Shown here: positions 1 to 9,031 of the stretch, piece after piece | Position numbering within the stretch: the stretch's first letter is position 1 | Layout: each line of letters begins with the position of its first letter | The notes under the pieces: generated by a model | Told to the model about the DNA's origin: nothing | Databases searched by the model: none | The model's input: the letters and a program-made list of their open reading frames with translations, nothing else | Program-made: the position numbers and the translations under genes | Source: Lachnospiraceae bacterium | GTDB taxonomy: Bacteria; Bacillota; Clostridia; Lachnospirales; Lachnospiraceae | DNA length: 48,655 nucleotides | Assembly (NCBI GenBank): GCA_024691565.1 | Contig: JAILNN010000162.1 | Location: forward strand, 1-48,655 | Direction: 5' to 3'

Positions 1-19
1 TTTTACAAAGGAGATTTAT

Positions 20-550
20 ATGCCATCCTGGAATTCGAGGGGTCTTAGGGGCTCTGTTTTGGAAGAATCAATTAATATTACAAATGAGAAATATCGTAAT
101 GACGGGCTTGCGCTTGTGCAGAAAATTCCAACGCCGATTACACCTATTAATTTTGATAAGGAAACCAGGCATATAACTCTTGCCTATTTTGAGCAAAAGA
201 GTACTGTCGACTATATTGGGGTTGTTCAGGAAATTGCTATTTGCTTTGATGCAAAGGAGTGCCAGACGGATACTTTTCCGCTTCAGAACTTACATGAGCA
301 TCAGGTTAAGTTTATGGAGGACTTTGAAAAGCAGGGTGGAGTTGCTTTCTTAATTATTCATTTTAAGAAGAGTGAAGTTTATCAATATGTTCCATTTAGC
401 GCGGTTAAGGTGTTTTGGGATAGAGCGCAAAATGGTGGAGTGAAGAATTTTAAGCTTTCTGAATTGGATGAGAGGTATGAAATTAAGGTTACAAATGAAG
501 TTTTTATACATTATCTCGAAGCGTTGAACGAAGATATCTCGTCTAGATAG
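20..550 (+). CDS. recU: Holliday junction resolvase RecU
   Basis: RecU is the Firmicutes Holliday junction resolvase, a PD-(D/E)XK-fold nuclease that cuts four-way junctions in recombinational repair and chromosome segregation. The 176-aa protein has the family landmarks in order: an N-terminal NSRG start, the STVDY segment with an active-site Asp (about residue 64), the FDAKE motif carrying the catalytic acid and Lys (about residues 76-80), and the LHEHQ segment (about residues 90-94). Length is close to the usual 170-200 aa. AAAGGAG precedes the ATG. In many Firmicutes recU sits next to a class A penicillin-binding protein gene; the window begins too close to test this. The next gene is about 360 bp away, so recU probably ends its own transcript. 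Confidence 0.9.
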   Translation: MPSWNSRGLRGSVLEESINITNEKYRNDGLALVQKIPTPITPINFDKETRHITLAYFEQKSTVDYIGVVQEIAICFDAKECQTDTFPLQNLHEHQVKFMEDFEKQGGVAFLIIHFKKSEVYQYVPFSAVKVFWDRAQNGGVKNFKLSELDERYEIKVTNEVFIHYLEALNEDISSR

Positions 551-777
551 TGGTGTTTTTAAATTGTAAAACTATATATTCGGGTTGTTTTTTTACTAAA
601 CAACAACATATTGTGCTTTTGTTTTGGCGGAACGAAAATCTGCCTCAAATTTAAGTGAAAATAGTTCATCGTATTATTTCTTTTAAATCTTAGCTTATGT
701 GCGTGCTATATGGGTGCGTTATCTGTGTTAGTGAATATATTTCATCTAAGAATTTCCACAACATCTAGTATTTTATC
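551..777. other. Intergenic region after recU, no gene seen
   Basis: AT-rich stretch between recU and the nrdD promoter. It contains a weak inverted repeat near 587-607 (GTTGTTT paired with AAACAAC) that is not followed by a T tract, so it is not a convincing terminator. No open frame with a ribosome binding site was seen on either strand. Confidence 0.5.
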
Positions 778-804
778 TTGACACTCATACCTATATGTGG
801 TATT
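758..804 (+). promoter_or_regulatory. Possible tandem NrdR boxes at the nrdD promoter
   Basis: NrdR is the ATP-cone repressor of ribonucleotide reductase genes and binds two 16-bp boxes about three helical turns apart. Here 758-773 (ACAACATCTAGTATTT) and 789-804 (TACCTATATGTGGTAT) each match roughly 10 of 16 positions of the ACACTATATATTGTGT-type consensus, and their starts are 31 bp apart. The second box lies inside the promoter spacer, as expected for repression. Individual matches are weak; spacing and location carry the argument. Confidence 0.4.
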
Positions 805-806
805 AT
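778..806 (+). promoter_or_regulatory. Sigma-A-type promoter for nrdD
   Basis: A consensus TTGACA (778-783) is followed after 17 bp by TATTAT (801-806), with the nrdD start about 105 bp downstream. The spacer carries a CTATATGTGGT sequence resembling half of an NrdR box. Confidence 0.75.
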
Positions 807-911
807 CAACATCAGCACCGTTTTATGGAAAAGGAAGCGTTTTATGGGTTTTTCTAGAAAATCTTATGGGGTAAAGCGAGTGTGAATATATTATCTAAGG
901 AAGGTATTAGA

Positions 912-3137
912 ATGAAAATTATCAAGAGAAGCGGAAGTGAGATGATCTTTGATATTTCCAAGATTACCGCTGCTATTGCGAAGGCTAACAAGGAAGTTCC
1001 TGAGACTGAACGATTGAGCAGACAGGAAATATTGGACATTTCATCAAATGTGGAGAAGAAGTGTGAAGAACTCGGAAGATCTGCAAATGTGGAAGAAATC
1101 CAAGATATGGTTGAAGACCAGATTATGGGAACTAAGCATTTTTCTGTAGCTAGAAAGTATATTACTTATAGATACACTAGACAGCTTGTTCGTAAATCTA
1201 ATTCAACTGATAAGCAGATTTTAAGTCTTCTTGAATGCAACAATGAGGAAGTTAAGCAGGAGAATTCTAACAAGAATCCAACAGTTAATTCAGTTCAAAG
1301 AGATTACATGGCAGGAGAGGTTAGTAAGGATATTACTAAGAGATTTCTTTTGCCAGAAGACATTGTAAAGGCTCATGAAGAGGGAATTATTCATTTCCAT
1401 GATTCTGATTATTTTGCACAGCATATGCATAACTGTTGCTTGGTTAACCTTGAAGATATGCTTCAGAATGGCACAGTTATCAGTGAAACAATGATTGAGA
1501 AGCCTAAGAGCTTTTCAACTGCATGTAATATTGCAACACAGATCATTGCTCAGATTGCTAGCTCACAGTATGGTGGACAGAGTATTTCGCTTTCTCATCT
1601 TGCACCTTTCGTTGAAGTAAGCAGAAGAAAGTTTAGAAAGGTTGTTCAGGCTGAGTATGAAAGTGCTGGAATATCTGCTACTGAAGATCAGATTAACCAG
1701 GTTGCTGAAAAGAGAGTTCGCGAAGAAATTAATCGCGGTGTTCAGATGATTCAGTATCAGGTTATTACTCTTATGACAACAAATGGTCAGGCACCTTTTG
1801 TTACCGTATTTATGTATCTTGATGAAGTTCCTGAGGGACGCACTCGTGATGACCTTGCTATGGTTATTGAGGAGATGCTTCATCAGAGAATTAAGGGAGT
1901 TAAGAATGAAAAGGGCGTATTTATTACACCTGCATTCCCTAAGTTGATTTATGTACTTGAAGAGGATAATATCCGTGAAGGAACTAAATATTGGGAGATT
2001 ACTAAGCTTGCTGCTAAGTGTACTGCTAAGAGAATGGTTCCTGATTATATTTCAGAAAAGGTTATGAAGGAACTTAAGGGTGGCGACGTATATACATGTA
2101 TGGGATGCCGTTCTTTCCTTACACCTGATAGAACAACCCAGAATTATGCTCATGCTCTTAACTATAGAGAAGGAAAGCATAAGTATTATGGAAGATTCAA
2201 TCAGGGTGTTGTTACAGTTAACCTTGTTGATATTGCTTGTTCATCAGGCGGAGATTTCGATAAATTCTGGGAAATTTTTGATGAGAGAATGAAGCTTTGC
2301 AAGCGTGCACTTATGTGTAGACATAATCGTCTTAAGGGTACACCTTCTGATGTTGCTCCAATTCTTTGGCAGTATGGTGCTCTTGCAAGACTTAAGAAGG
2401 GTGAGACTCTTGATTCTCTTCTTTATGATGGATATTCAACAATTTCTTTAGGTTATGCTGGACTTTGTGAATGTACTAAGTATATGACTGGTCATTCTCA
2501 TACAAATCCTGCATCTACTCCATTTGCACTTGAAGTTATGGAGAAGCTTAATGCATATTGTGCTGAGTGGAAAGAAGAGACAAATATTGATTTCTCTCTT
2601 TATGGAACACCACTTGAGTCTACAACATATAAATTCTCAAAGTGCCTTCAGAAGCGTTTTGGCGTTATCGAGGGAGTTACAGATAGAAACTATATTACAA
2701 ACAGCTATCATGTCCATGTAACAGAGGAAATTGATGCATTCGAGAAGCTTAAGTTCGAATCACAGTTCCAGAAGCTTTCACCTGGTGGAGCAATTAGTTA
2801 TGTTGAGGTACCTAAGATGTCTGATAACATCGAGGCTGTCCTTTCTGTAATGCAGTTTATCTATGAGAATATTATGTATGCTGAGTTGAATACAAAGAGC
2901 GATTATTGCCAGATTTGTGGTTATACAGGAGAAATCCAGATTGTAACTGACGATGATGGAAAGCTTATTTGGGAATGTCCAAACTGCGGCAACAGAGATC
3001 AGGATAAGATGAATGTTGCTAGAAGAACTTGTGGATATATTGGAACTCAGTTCTGGAATCAGGGAAGAACTCAGGAAATTAAGGAAAGAGTATTACATCT
3101 TTCAATGGAGAAACATCCTGCTGAAGTTACAGAGTAA
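912..3137 (+). CDS. nrdD: Anaerobic ribonucleoside-triphosphate reductase (class III)
   Basis: NrdD reduces ribonucleoside triphosphates to dNTPs without oxygen, using a glycyl radical and formate as reductant. The 741-aa protein has an N-terminal ATP-cone (about residues 1-95, opening KIIKRSG), the catalytic barrel with HMHNC near residue 180, a C-terminal zinc site (CQIC followed by CPNC) and the glycyl-radical motif RTCGYIG with the radical Gly at residue 708. The ATG at 912 is chosen because AGGAAGG ends 7 nt before it; an in-frame GTG at 882 has no such site and lies closer to the promoter. nrdG, its activase, follows 110 bp downstream. Confidence 0.96.
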   Translation: MKIIKRSGSEMIFDISKITAAIAKANKEVPETERLSRQEILDISSNVEKKCEELGRSANVEEIQDMVEDQIMGTKHFSVARKYITYRYTRQLVRKSNSTDKQILSLLECNNEEVKQENSNKNPTVNSVQRDYMAGEVSKDITKRFLLPEDIVKAHEEGIIHFHDSDYFAQHMHNCCLVNLEDMLQNGTVISETMIEKPKSFSTACNIATQIIAQIASSQYGGQSISLSHLAPFVEVSRRKFRKVVQAEYESAGISATEDQINQVAEKRVREEINRGVQMIQYQVITLMTTNGQAPFVTVFMYLDEVPEGRTRDDLAMVIEEMLHQRIKGVKNEKGVFITPAFPKLIYVLEEDNIREGTKYWEITKLAAKCTAKRMVPDYISEKVMKELKGGDVYTCMGCRSFLTPDRTTQNYAHALNYREGKHKYYGRFNQGVVTVNLVDIACSSGGDFDKFWEIFDERMKLCKRALMCRHNRLKGTPSDVAPILWQYGALARLKKGETLDSLLYDGYSTISLGYAGLCECTKYMTGHSHTNPASTPFALEVMEKLNAYCAEWKEETNIDFSLYGTPLESTTYKFSKCLQKRFGVIEGVTDRNYITNSYHVHVTEEIDAFEKLKFESQFQKLSPGGAISYVEVPKMSDNIEAVLSVMQFIYENIMYAELNTKSDYCQICGYTGEIQIVTDDDGKLIWECPNCGNRDQDKMNVARRTCGYIGTQFWNQGRTQEIKERVLHLSMEKHPAEVTE

Positions 3138-3170
3138 ATAATTAACCTTAAAAAATATATGTTCACCTTC

Positions 3171-3220
3171 AAAGGGAGTTGTGTGCCGAGATGAGAATTT
3201 CTCGCTCGCAGCTCCTTTTT
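3171..3220 (+). terminator. Hairpin between nrdD and nrdG
   Basis: AAAGGGAG (3171-3178) pairs with CTCCTTTT (3212-3219), enclosing a smaller GAG-AT-GAGA / TCTC-G-CTC helix. The T-rich 3' arm resembles a partial terminator. Because nrdG follows within 30 bp and has no obvious separate promoter, it may act as an attenuator or processing site that sets NrdD above NrdG. Confidence 0.5.
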
Positions 3221-3247
3221 GGTTTATTGACATAAGGAGATTTGCGT

Positions 3248-3778
3248 ATGAATTATGGAAAAATATATTATGCTGATGTTGCAAATGGAGTAGGAATTAG
3301 GACTGCACTTTTCGTGTCTGGCTGTACTCATCATTGTAAAGGGTGTTTTAACCCGGATACTTGGGATTTTAACTATGGGGATCCATTTACCGAGGTGGAG
3401 GAAAATGAGATTATAGAGTCATTAAAAGCGGCTTATGTGGCTGGACTTACAATCCTTGGTGGCGAGCCGATGGAGGTTGTTAATCAGGCTGTTATTAGAC
3501 CTTTTTTGGAGAGAGTTAAGAAGGAATGCCCTGATAAGACGATTTGGATTTATTCGGGATATACATGGGAAGAGCTTACTGATGAAAATAACAAAAGGTG
3601 TCACAGTGAGGATACTCAGAAAATCCTTGAGATGATAGATATTTTGGTTGATGGAGAGTTTGTTTTGGCTCAGAAGAATCTCATGCATAGATTTAAGGGG
3701 TCTACTAATCAGCGAGTGTTGGATGTTAAGAAGACGCTTGAGAGTGGAACACCGACAATATCTGAATATAACGGATAA
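3248..3778 (+). CDS. nrdG: Anaerobic ribonucleotide reductase activating protein
   Basis: NrdG is the radical SAM activase that generates the glycyl radical on NrdD by cleaving S-adenosylmethionine. The 176-aa protein has the cluster-binding CxxxCxxC motif (CTHHCKGC) near residues 28-35, a GGEP segment typical of radical SAM activases (about residues 74-77), and the usual length. ATG 3248 is preceded by AAGGAGA at good spacing; a TTG two codons earlier is less likely. It lies downstream of nrdD, behind an intervening hairpin. Confidence 0.93.
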   Translation: MNYGKIYYADVANGVGIRTALFVSGCTHHCKGCFNPDTWDFNYGDPFTEVEENEIIESLKAAYVAGLTILGGEPMEVVNQAVIRPFLERVKKECPDKTIWIYSGYTWEELTDENNKRCHSEDTQKILEMIDILVDGEFVLAQKNLMHRFKGSTNQRVLDVKKTLESGTPTISEYNG

Positions 3779-3793
3779 ACAACAAAAAACTAG

Positions 3794-3840
3794 AGAGCTA
3801 TGGATGGTTATTAAAATCGACTATTCCATGGCTCTTTTTT
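3794..3840 (+). terminator. Intrinsic terminator after nrdG
   Basis: AGAGCTATGGA (from 3794) pairs with TCCATGGCTCT (ending about 3835), and a run of T follows. It ends the nrdDG unit. Confidence 0.8.
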
Positions 3841-3920
3841 GTTGTGTTTTTTATTGTGATTTTGATTTTTTGTTTTGGCGTGCGAAAAATATATTTTTTG
3901 TGGTATTAACTGCGAATTTA

Positions 3921-3929
3921 TGATATAAT
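3921..3929 (+). promoter_or_regulatory. Extended -10 promoter element
   Basis: TGATATAAT is an extended -10 (TGN-TATAAT). No good -35 was found at 16-18 bp. It probably starts the unit that contains the COG2426 gene, proB and perhaps the genes behind proB. Confidence 0.5.
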
Positions 3930-3993
3930 GTGATGTCGGTTACTTAAACGATATAGATAACCGACTACAAAGTTATTTAGGATGGAAAATTTA

Positions 3994-4500
3994 ATGGTTG
4001 ATAGTTTAGTACATTTTTTTACTGATAATCTCGGAGGAGTTATTCCTGCCGAAGCAGTTATTTTCATTATTTCGATGATGCCGATTCTTGAGTTGAGAGG
4101 TGGTATCATTGCTTCTGCGATAATGCAAGTGCCCATTGTTAAGGCAATCATTATCTGTGTTTTGGGAAATATTCTACCGATTCCGTTTATTTTATTATTG
4201 ATTACAAAAATATTTGATAAGCTTAAGCAGACAAAGTTTTTGAAACCTAAGATTGAAAAACTTGAGAATAAGGCTTTGAGTAAGAGTGATAATATTAAGA
4301 AGTATGAATTCTGGGGACTAGTTCTTTTTGTTGGAATTCCGCTTCCTGGTACAGGTGCATGGACAGGTTCTTTGATCGCGGCGCTTCTTGGTGTTGAGTT
4401 GAAGAAATCTATTCCGGCAATTCTTTTGGGAATTGCACTTGCAACAGTTATTATGTGTACGGTTTCATATTTAATTCCATATCTTATTTCAGTTATGTAA
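3994..4500 (+). CDS. COG2426-family small integral membrane protein
   Basis: The 168-aa hydrophobic protein carries two hallmarks of the Pfam Sm_multidrug_ex / COG2426 family: an ELRGGI segment near residue 33 and a GIPLPGTGAWTGS loop near residues 114-126, with about four membrane segments. The family name suggests small multidrug export, but to my knowledge transport has not been firmly shown. AGGATGG is 8 nt before ATG 3994; an in-frame ATG at 3982 would add four residues but lacks a ribosome binding site. proB follows after 41 bp, suggesting co-transcription. Confidence 0.8.
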   Translation: MVDSLVHFFTDNLGGVIPAEAVIFIISMMPILELRGGIIASAIMQVPIVKAIIICVLGNILPIPFILLLITKIFDKLKQTKFLKPKIEKLENKALSKSDNIKKYEFWGLVLFVGIPLPGTGAWTGSLIAALLGVELKKSIPAILLGIALATVIMCTVSYLIPYLISVM

Positions 4501-4541
4501 TTGGATTGGAGAATTATTTAATTTAAAGAGGAAAGAAAAAT

Positions 4542-5342
4542 ATGTCAGAGTTGAATATAAGTAAGAGAAAAAGAATTGTAATTAAGATTGGTACATCTAC
4601 AATTACACATCATAAAACAGGAATGCTTAACATTAGAAGAGTTGAGAAACTTGTTAAGACTATTGCAGATTTAAAGAATACTGGTTATGAAATTATTATG
4701 GTTTCTAGTGGTTCGATTGGTCTTGGAGCTGGAAAACTTGGTCTTTCAAAGAGACCTAAGGATACGCCGGGTAAGCAGGCGTGTGCTGCGGTTGGCCAGT
4801 GTGAACTTATGTATATTTATGATAAGCTTTTTTCTGAATATAGTATTACAGTTGCTCAGATGCTTCTCACTAAATATGTTTTGATTGAGGATAGAAGAGT
4901 TAACGTTTCTAATGCAATGGAGAGGTTGATTGATATTGGTGCTATTCCTATTGTTAATGAGAATGACACTGTTGCAATTGATGAGTTGGAACTTGAAGTT
5001 GGCGAGAATGATACTCTTGCTGCGATTGTTGCAGATATCTCTAATGCAGATCTTTTGATTCTTATGTCTGATATTGAGGGGCTTTATACTGAGGATCCTC
5101 GTGAGAATGAGAATGCTATTTTGATTAAGAGAGTCGAGAAAATCGACGAGAATATTAAGAAGTTTGCTGGTGGTGCTGGAACAAAATTTGGTACTGGTGG
5201 AATGGCGTCTAAGCTTGATGCGGTTGAAGTTGCTTTTAAGCACGATATCGATGTTGTGCTTATGAGTGGAAAGAAACCAGAAAAGCTTTATGACCTTTTT
5301 GAAAACAAGCCGGTTGGAACATTTTTTACCAACAAGGGTTAA
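4542..5342 (+). CDS. proB: Glutamate 5-kinase, short form without PUA domain
   Basis: ProB phosphorylates glutamate to gamma-glutamyl phosphate, the first step of proline synthesis. The 266-aa protein shows the amino-acid kinase fold: KIGTST near residues 15-20, VSSGSIGLG near 54-62, NENDTVAIDE near 138-147, SDIEGLYTEDP near 175-185 and GTGGMASKLDA near 217-227. It ends after the kinase domain, so the RNA-binding-like PUA domain of the 360-370-aa form is absent; short forms are known. proA, the usual partner, is not in the window. The next gene starts 11 bp downstream with a ribosome binding site overlapping the proB stop codon. Confidence 0.94.
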   Translation: MSELNISKRKRIVIKIGTSTITHHKTGMLNIRRVEKLVKTIADLKNTGYEIIMVSSGSIGLGAGKLGLSKRPKDTPGKQACAAVGQCELMYIYDKLFSEYSITVAQMLLTKYVLIEDRRVNVSNAMERLIDIGAIPIVNENDTVAIDELELEVGENDTLAAIVADISNADLLILMSDIEGLYTEDPRENENAILIKRVEKIDENIKKFAGGAGTKFGTGGMASKLDAVEVAFKHDIDVVLMSGKKPEKLYDLFENKPVGTFFTNKG

Positions 5343-5353
5343 GGAGTTTTTAG

Positions 5354-8300
5354 ATGAATAACATAGTTTTGCAATATGCACGAGAGGAATATAAATATAA
5401 TATACCTAAGCTTCTTTTTGACCTGGACAGCCAAGATGAGATTAATGTGACAATTGGCGCAGGTATGGAAAAAGAGGTTTCTTTTCATGCTACTAATAGT
5501 GCAAAAACAATGTTTTCTGGAGTTGTAGTTTCTGAGAGTCTTTTTGTTGATGTTCTTACTCCAGAGTTTAGTGGTGAAAATAACGAAATTAAATTGAAAA
5601 TTGATAGCACAGCATATAGTGAAAATTCAACATTTAAGGGTGTTGTGAGGGTTTTTACAGAATGTGGAAATGCAAATATTAGAGTAAATGTTGATGTAAA
5701 AAATGCTATGGTTTCTGATGGCTGTGTTTTGAATAATCTTAAGGATTTTGCTGAGATTTTTAAGGAAAATTCTAGCAAGGCTATTAAGATTTTTAAGAGT
5801 GAATTTTTTGAAAAAACAATTATAAATGATGGTGAAAAGCTTATTCAGATTTATAGGGGATTGAAGAAAAATAAAAATGCTAAGTTTGCAGTCGAAGAAT
5901 TTTTGGTTGCAGCTGGTGAAAAAGAAAGTGTTACTCTAAGTGCTAAATCTGATAAGGTTTCTCTTAATGCTAATGAAACCGCTTGGATGCAGGAAGTTAT
6001 TGTTAAGAAGAGCACATGGGGATATAAGGCTTTTAATGTTGTGAGCAAATCTGAGTTTATTTCACTTAATACTTCTGGTTTTACAACAGAGGATTTCGTG
6101 GATGATTCATTTGCTATTTCCTTTACATGCGACCCTGGTTTCATTAAAAATGGAATGAACTATGGTCAGATTGTTGTTGAGAGCCTTTCTGAAAGATTGG
6201 AAATTCCTATTGAGTTAGTTTCTGGAAGCGATGAAGAAATTAGCAATACTAAGAAGGAAATTGCTATACAAAAGCTTTATCTAGATGCTCTGGGACTTTA
6301 TGTGTCATATAATTCTGCTGGAATGGATGACAATACTTATTTACGTAGTTTGACAAATATTTATGATGAGTGTCAAAAGCTTGGAATTGATTCTTCTTAC
6401 ACTAAGGAGATGTGTAAGGGATATAAAGGATTTTTAAAGATTTTTGTCCTTTATGTTGAATTGATTTTTGCAAAAAGAAAGGGAATGAAAGAGAAGGCTG
6501 ATAAAATTATTTCTGAGTACTCCAGACTTCAAAACGAACTTTTTGATTTGAATATGGATGCGTTTGCCTGCATCAATTTCCTTTTGATGGATTACTATGA
6601 TGAGAGAGAAAAGAAACTTATTTCGGCTGGAAATGTGCTTAAATGCTTAAAGAGTGATTCTCATTCCATGCTTATTCCTTGCATGATTATCATCGGCAGA
6701 ATTGATTACAATGATAAGGAAAAGCTTTTGAAGGAGTTACTTGAGTGGATTAGAATGGGCGAAAATAGTCCTTTAATCTTCCTTTCTGCATGTAAGCTTT
6801 TAAATGAAAACAACGGGCTTTTCGAGGACCTAAATGAAGGTGTGGTTGCATGTCTTCATTGGGGTGTGAAAACTGGCTATTTGAATATGAGTGTTTCTGA
6901 GAGATATGCATATTTTGTTGAATATAAGAGAGAATTTAATGAGCTTATTTTCAATGATATGTGTACCCTCTTTGAATTATATAAATCAGATGATTATCTT
7001 AAGGCTATTTGTGCAGTCCTTTTGAATGGGCACAAGACGAGCAATAAGTACCATAATTGGTATGCTCTTGGACTTGAGAGAAACATTAGACTTACAGGGC
7101 TTCATGAGTATTATATTTATACACTTCATATTGATGAGGATACTAAGTATATCTCTGATGAAATTCTTGAGTATTTCCTCTATGATACAAGTCTTAAGAT
7201 GAATAAGAAGGCTGCGCTATTTTCCTATATTATTAGGCATAAGGCGGTTGATAGGAAGAATTTTAGTGCCTATGATGATAAGATGCGTAGGTTTGCTTTT
7301 GAGCAACTTTCGAGTATGAATGTAAATCGTGAACTTGCTGATGTTTATGATGAATATATAACAAATGAAACTATTGATAGGGAGGTTGCTGGCCTTCTTT
7401 CGAGAGTTATGTTTAGTTATGAACTAGTTTGTTATGATATGGATATTGTTGGGGTTATTGTTAGACACCCTCAAATTGAAAATGAGGAGCAGATTCCTTT
7501 AGTTCAGGGTAGAGCGCTTGTTCAGCTTTATTCTGAGAATTCTGTGATTTTGCTTGTCGATGTCCATGGAAATAGATTTGCGACATCGGTTAAATATAGC
7601 TTAAATAAGCTTATGCAGGTGGATAGATTTTTAAATAAGTGCTTTGAGTACCAGAAGAAGGATCCGGGGCTTGTTATCAGTCTTTATGAAAGAAGGGCTG
7701 CAAATGCTAAATCTGCTGAGTTTAGTAGCGAGATTAGAAGGAGGCTCTATAGTCTTAAGGGACTTAGTAAGAGATATAAAAAGAAGCTTTATCCTCAGAT
7801 TATCAAGGATTGCTATGAGGCGGGTGAAACTTCTGAATTAAATAAGCTTTTAAAGAACCTTAATTGGAAGAATATTGATATGCAGGATTCCTCCAGCGTT
7901 ATTGAAACATGCATTAATAGTGGATATCCAGAGAGTGCATATGAGGGAATTAAAAAGTTTGGCTTTGAAAAGGTTGATGCAAAGAGCTTACTTATGGTTT
8001 CTGCTGAAAAGTTTGCTAAAACTAATGTTAAGGAAGAGCAATTTTTAAATAAGCTTTCACTTCATCTTTTTAGGAAGGGTAAGTTTGATAATAATATTCT
8101 TTCCTATATGTGTAACTATGTTTTTTATGGTTTGGAGGATATGGTTCAGCTTGCGAGAATTTCGTCTAATAATGGAATTAACGATGAAGAGGTGGCTGAG
8201 CTTGAAGAGAGAATCATAACAAATTCTATTACTACGGGAGAGGTAATTGAAGAGCTTTCTGACTTATATATTGATTATTCAGAGAGTGATAGAGCTAATA

Positions 8301-9031
8301 GAACAATTGAAAGAGCATTTTTGAATTTTATTTCGTATAGATATTTTATTAAGGAGAGGATGCTTCCTAATAAGCTGGTTAAGTATGTTGCTGCAAATTC
8401 AATATCTCAGGATTCGGTTTGTTGTAAGCTTGCTTATCTTAAGTTTTTGAGTGAGAAGGAGAGCCTTTCCGAGGATGAAAAGGAATATGTTTCTTATCAT
8501 GTTGATAATCTTTGGAAGAAAAATGTTTACTTTGCATTTTTCAAGAGGTTTGCTGATAAGGCTGATATTTCTTATGAGATTTTGCAATATACATATATTG
8601 AGTATGTTGCAGATCCGGATGATATTATCAATATTAGATGTAAGATTTCAGATTCGCATGGAAATGCCAAAGAAAATGTTGAGCTTATGAAGGATGTTTT
8701 TGAGGGTAGAAGAGTTAAGAAGTGTGTTCTTTTCTGTGGTGAAAAGATTGAGTATGAAATCTTGGATTTGACAGATAAGGGAGATGTTTTACCTGAGATA
8801 GCTGGTGTTGATAAAGATGTCCTAATGCAGGATGCTAAGGTTTTAAGTAAGGGTGAGTATCAATACCGTATCTTAAATGATAATAAGACGGGAATGTTTT
8901 CTGAGATTAATGATATTATCCAATATTATGATAAGGGAAATCGTTCTGCATTTATCAATAGTTTGAATAGATATGTTTTGAAAAGGTCTATTACGGAATC
9001 CTTTAAAAAGATGTGGGAGGAAATGCCATGA
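5354..9031 (+). CDS. Large Ig-like/solenoid protein, probable DUF5717 family
   Basis: A 1225-aa protein of unknown function. By eye residues 1-115 and about 195-290 are beta-rich, Ig-like segments, separated by a helical stretch (about 125-190). From about 300 to 1080 it is a long alpha-helical, TPR-like solenoid rich in Tyr, Leu and Lys. The C-terminal 140 residues return to beta structure (ISDSHGN, VLFCGEKIEYE) and end in a helix. There is no signal peptide or clear membrane segment, so it is probably cytoplasmic. Size and partner match my memory of DUF5717, a family of Lachnospiraceae; this was not checked. It starts 11 bp after proB and its last four bases overlap the start of the next gene (ATGA), implying translational coupling. 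A scaffold role is inference. Confidence 0.8.
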   Translation: MNNIVLQYAREEYKYNIPKLLFDLDSQDEINVTIGAGMEKEVSFHATNSAKTMFSGVVVSESLFVDVLTPEFSGENNEIKLKIDSTAYSENSTFKGVVRVFTECGNANIRVNVDVKNAMVSDGCVLNNLKDFAEIFKENSSKAIKIFKSEFFEKTIINDGEKLIQIYRGLKKNKNAKFAVEEFLVAAGEKESVTLSAKSDKVSLNANETAWMQEVIVKKSTWGYKAFNVVSKSEFISLNTSGFTTEDFVDDSFAISFTCDPGFIKNGMNYGQIVVESLSERLEIPIELVSGSDEEISNTKKEIAIQKLYLDALGLYVSYNSAGMDDNTYLRSLTNIYDECQKLGIDSSYTKEMCKGYKGFLKIFVLYVELIFAKRKGMKEKADKIISEYSRLQNELFDLNMDAFACINFLLMDYYDEREKKLISAGNVLKCLKSDSHSMLIPCMIIIGRIDYNDKEKLLKELLEWIRMGENSPLIFLSACKLLNENNGLFEDLNEGVVACLHWGVKTGYLNMSVSERYAYFVEYKREFNELIFNDMCTLFELYKSDDYLKAICAVLLNGHKTSNKYHNWYALGLERNIRLTGLHEYYIYTLHIDEDTKYISDEILEYFLYDTSLKMNKKAALFSYIIRHKAVDRKNFSAYDDKMRRFAFEQLSSMNVNRELADVYDEYITNETIDREVAGLLSRVMFSYELVCYDMDIVGVIVRHPQIENEEQIPLVQGRALVQLYSENSVILLVDVHGNRFATSVKYSLNKLMQVDRFLNKCFEYQKKDPGLVISLYERRAANAKSAEFSSEIRRRLYSLKGLSKRYKKKLYPQIIKDCYEAGETSELNKLLKNLNWKNIDMQDSSSVIETCINSGYPESAYEGIKKFGFEKVDAKSLLMVSAEKFAKTNVKEEQFLNKLSLHLFRKGKFDNNILSYMCNYVFYGLEDMVQLARISSNNGINDEEVAELEERIITNSITTGEVIEELSDLYIDYSESDRANRTIERAFLNFISYRYFIKERMLPNKLVKYVAANSISQDSVCCKLAYLKFLSEKESLSEDEKEYVSYHVDNLWKKNVYFAFFKRFADKADISYEILQYTYIEYVADPDDIINIRCKISDSHGNAKENVELMKDVFEGRRVKKCVLFCGEKIEYEILDLTDKGDVLPEIAGVDKDVLMQDAKVLSKGEYQYRILNDNKTGMFSEINDIIQYYDKGNRSAFINSLNRYVLKRSITESFKKMWEEMP

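Noticed and set aside
825-857. 10-aa leader peptide in the nrdD leader
   Set aside because: A short frame starting at ATG 825 exists, but it has no clear ribosome binding site and no link to attenuation.
4746-5381. Long minus-strand open frame opposite proB
   Set aside because: It is a shadow of proB: low-complexity translation rich in Asn, Ile and Ser, without ribosome binding site or family features.
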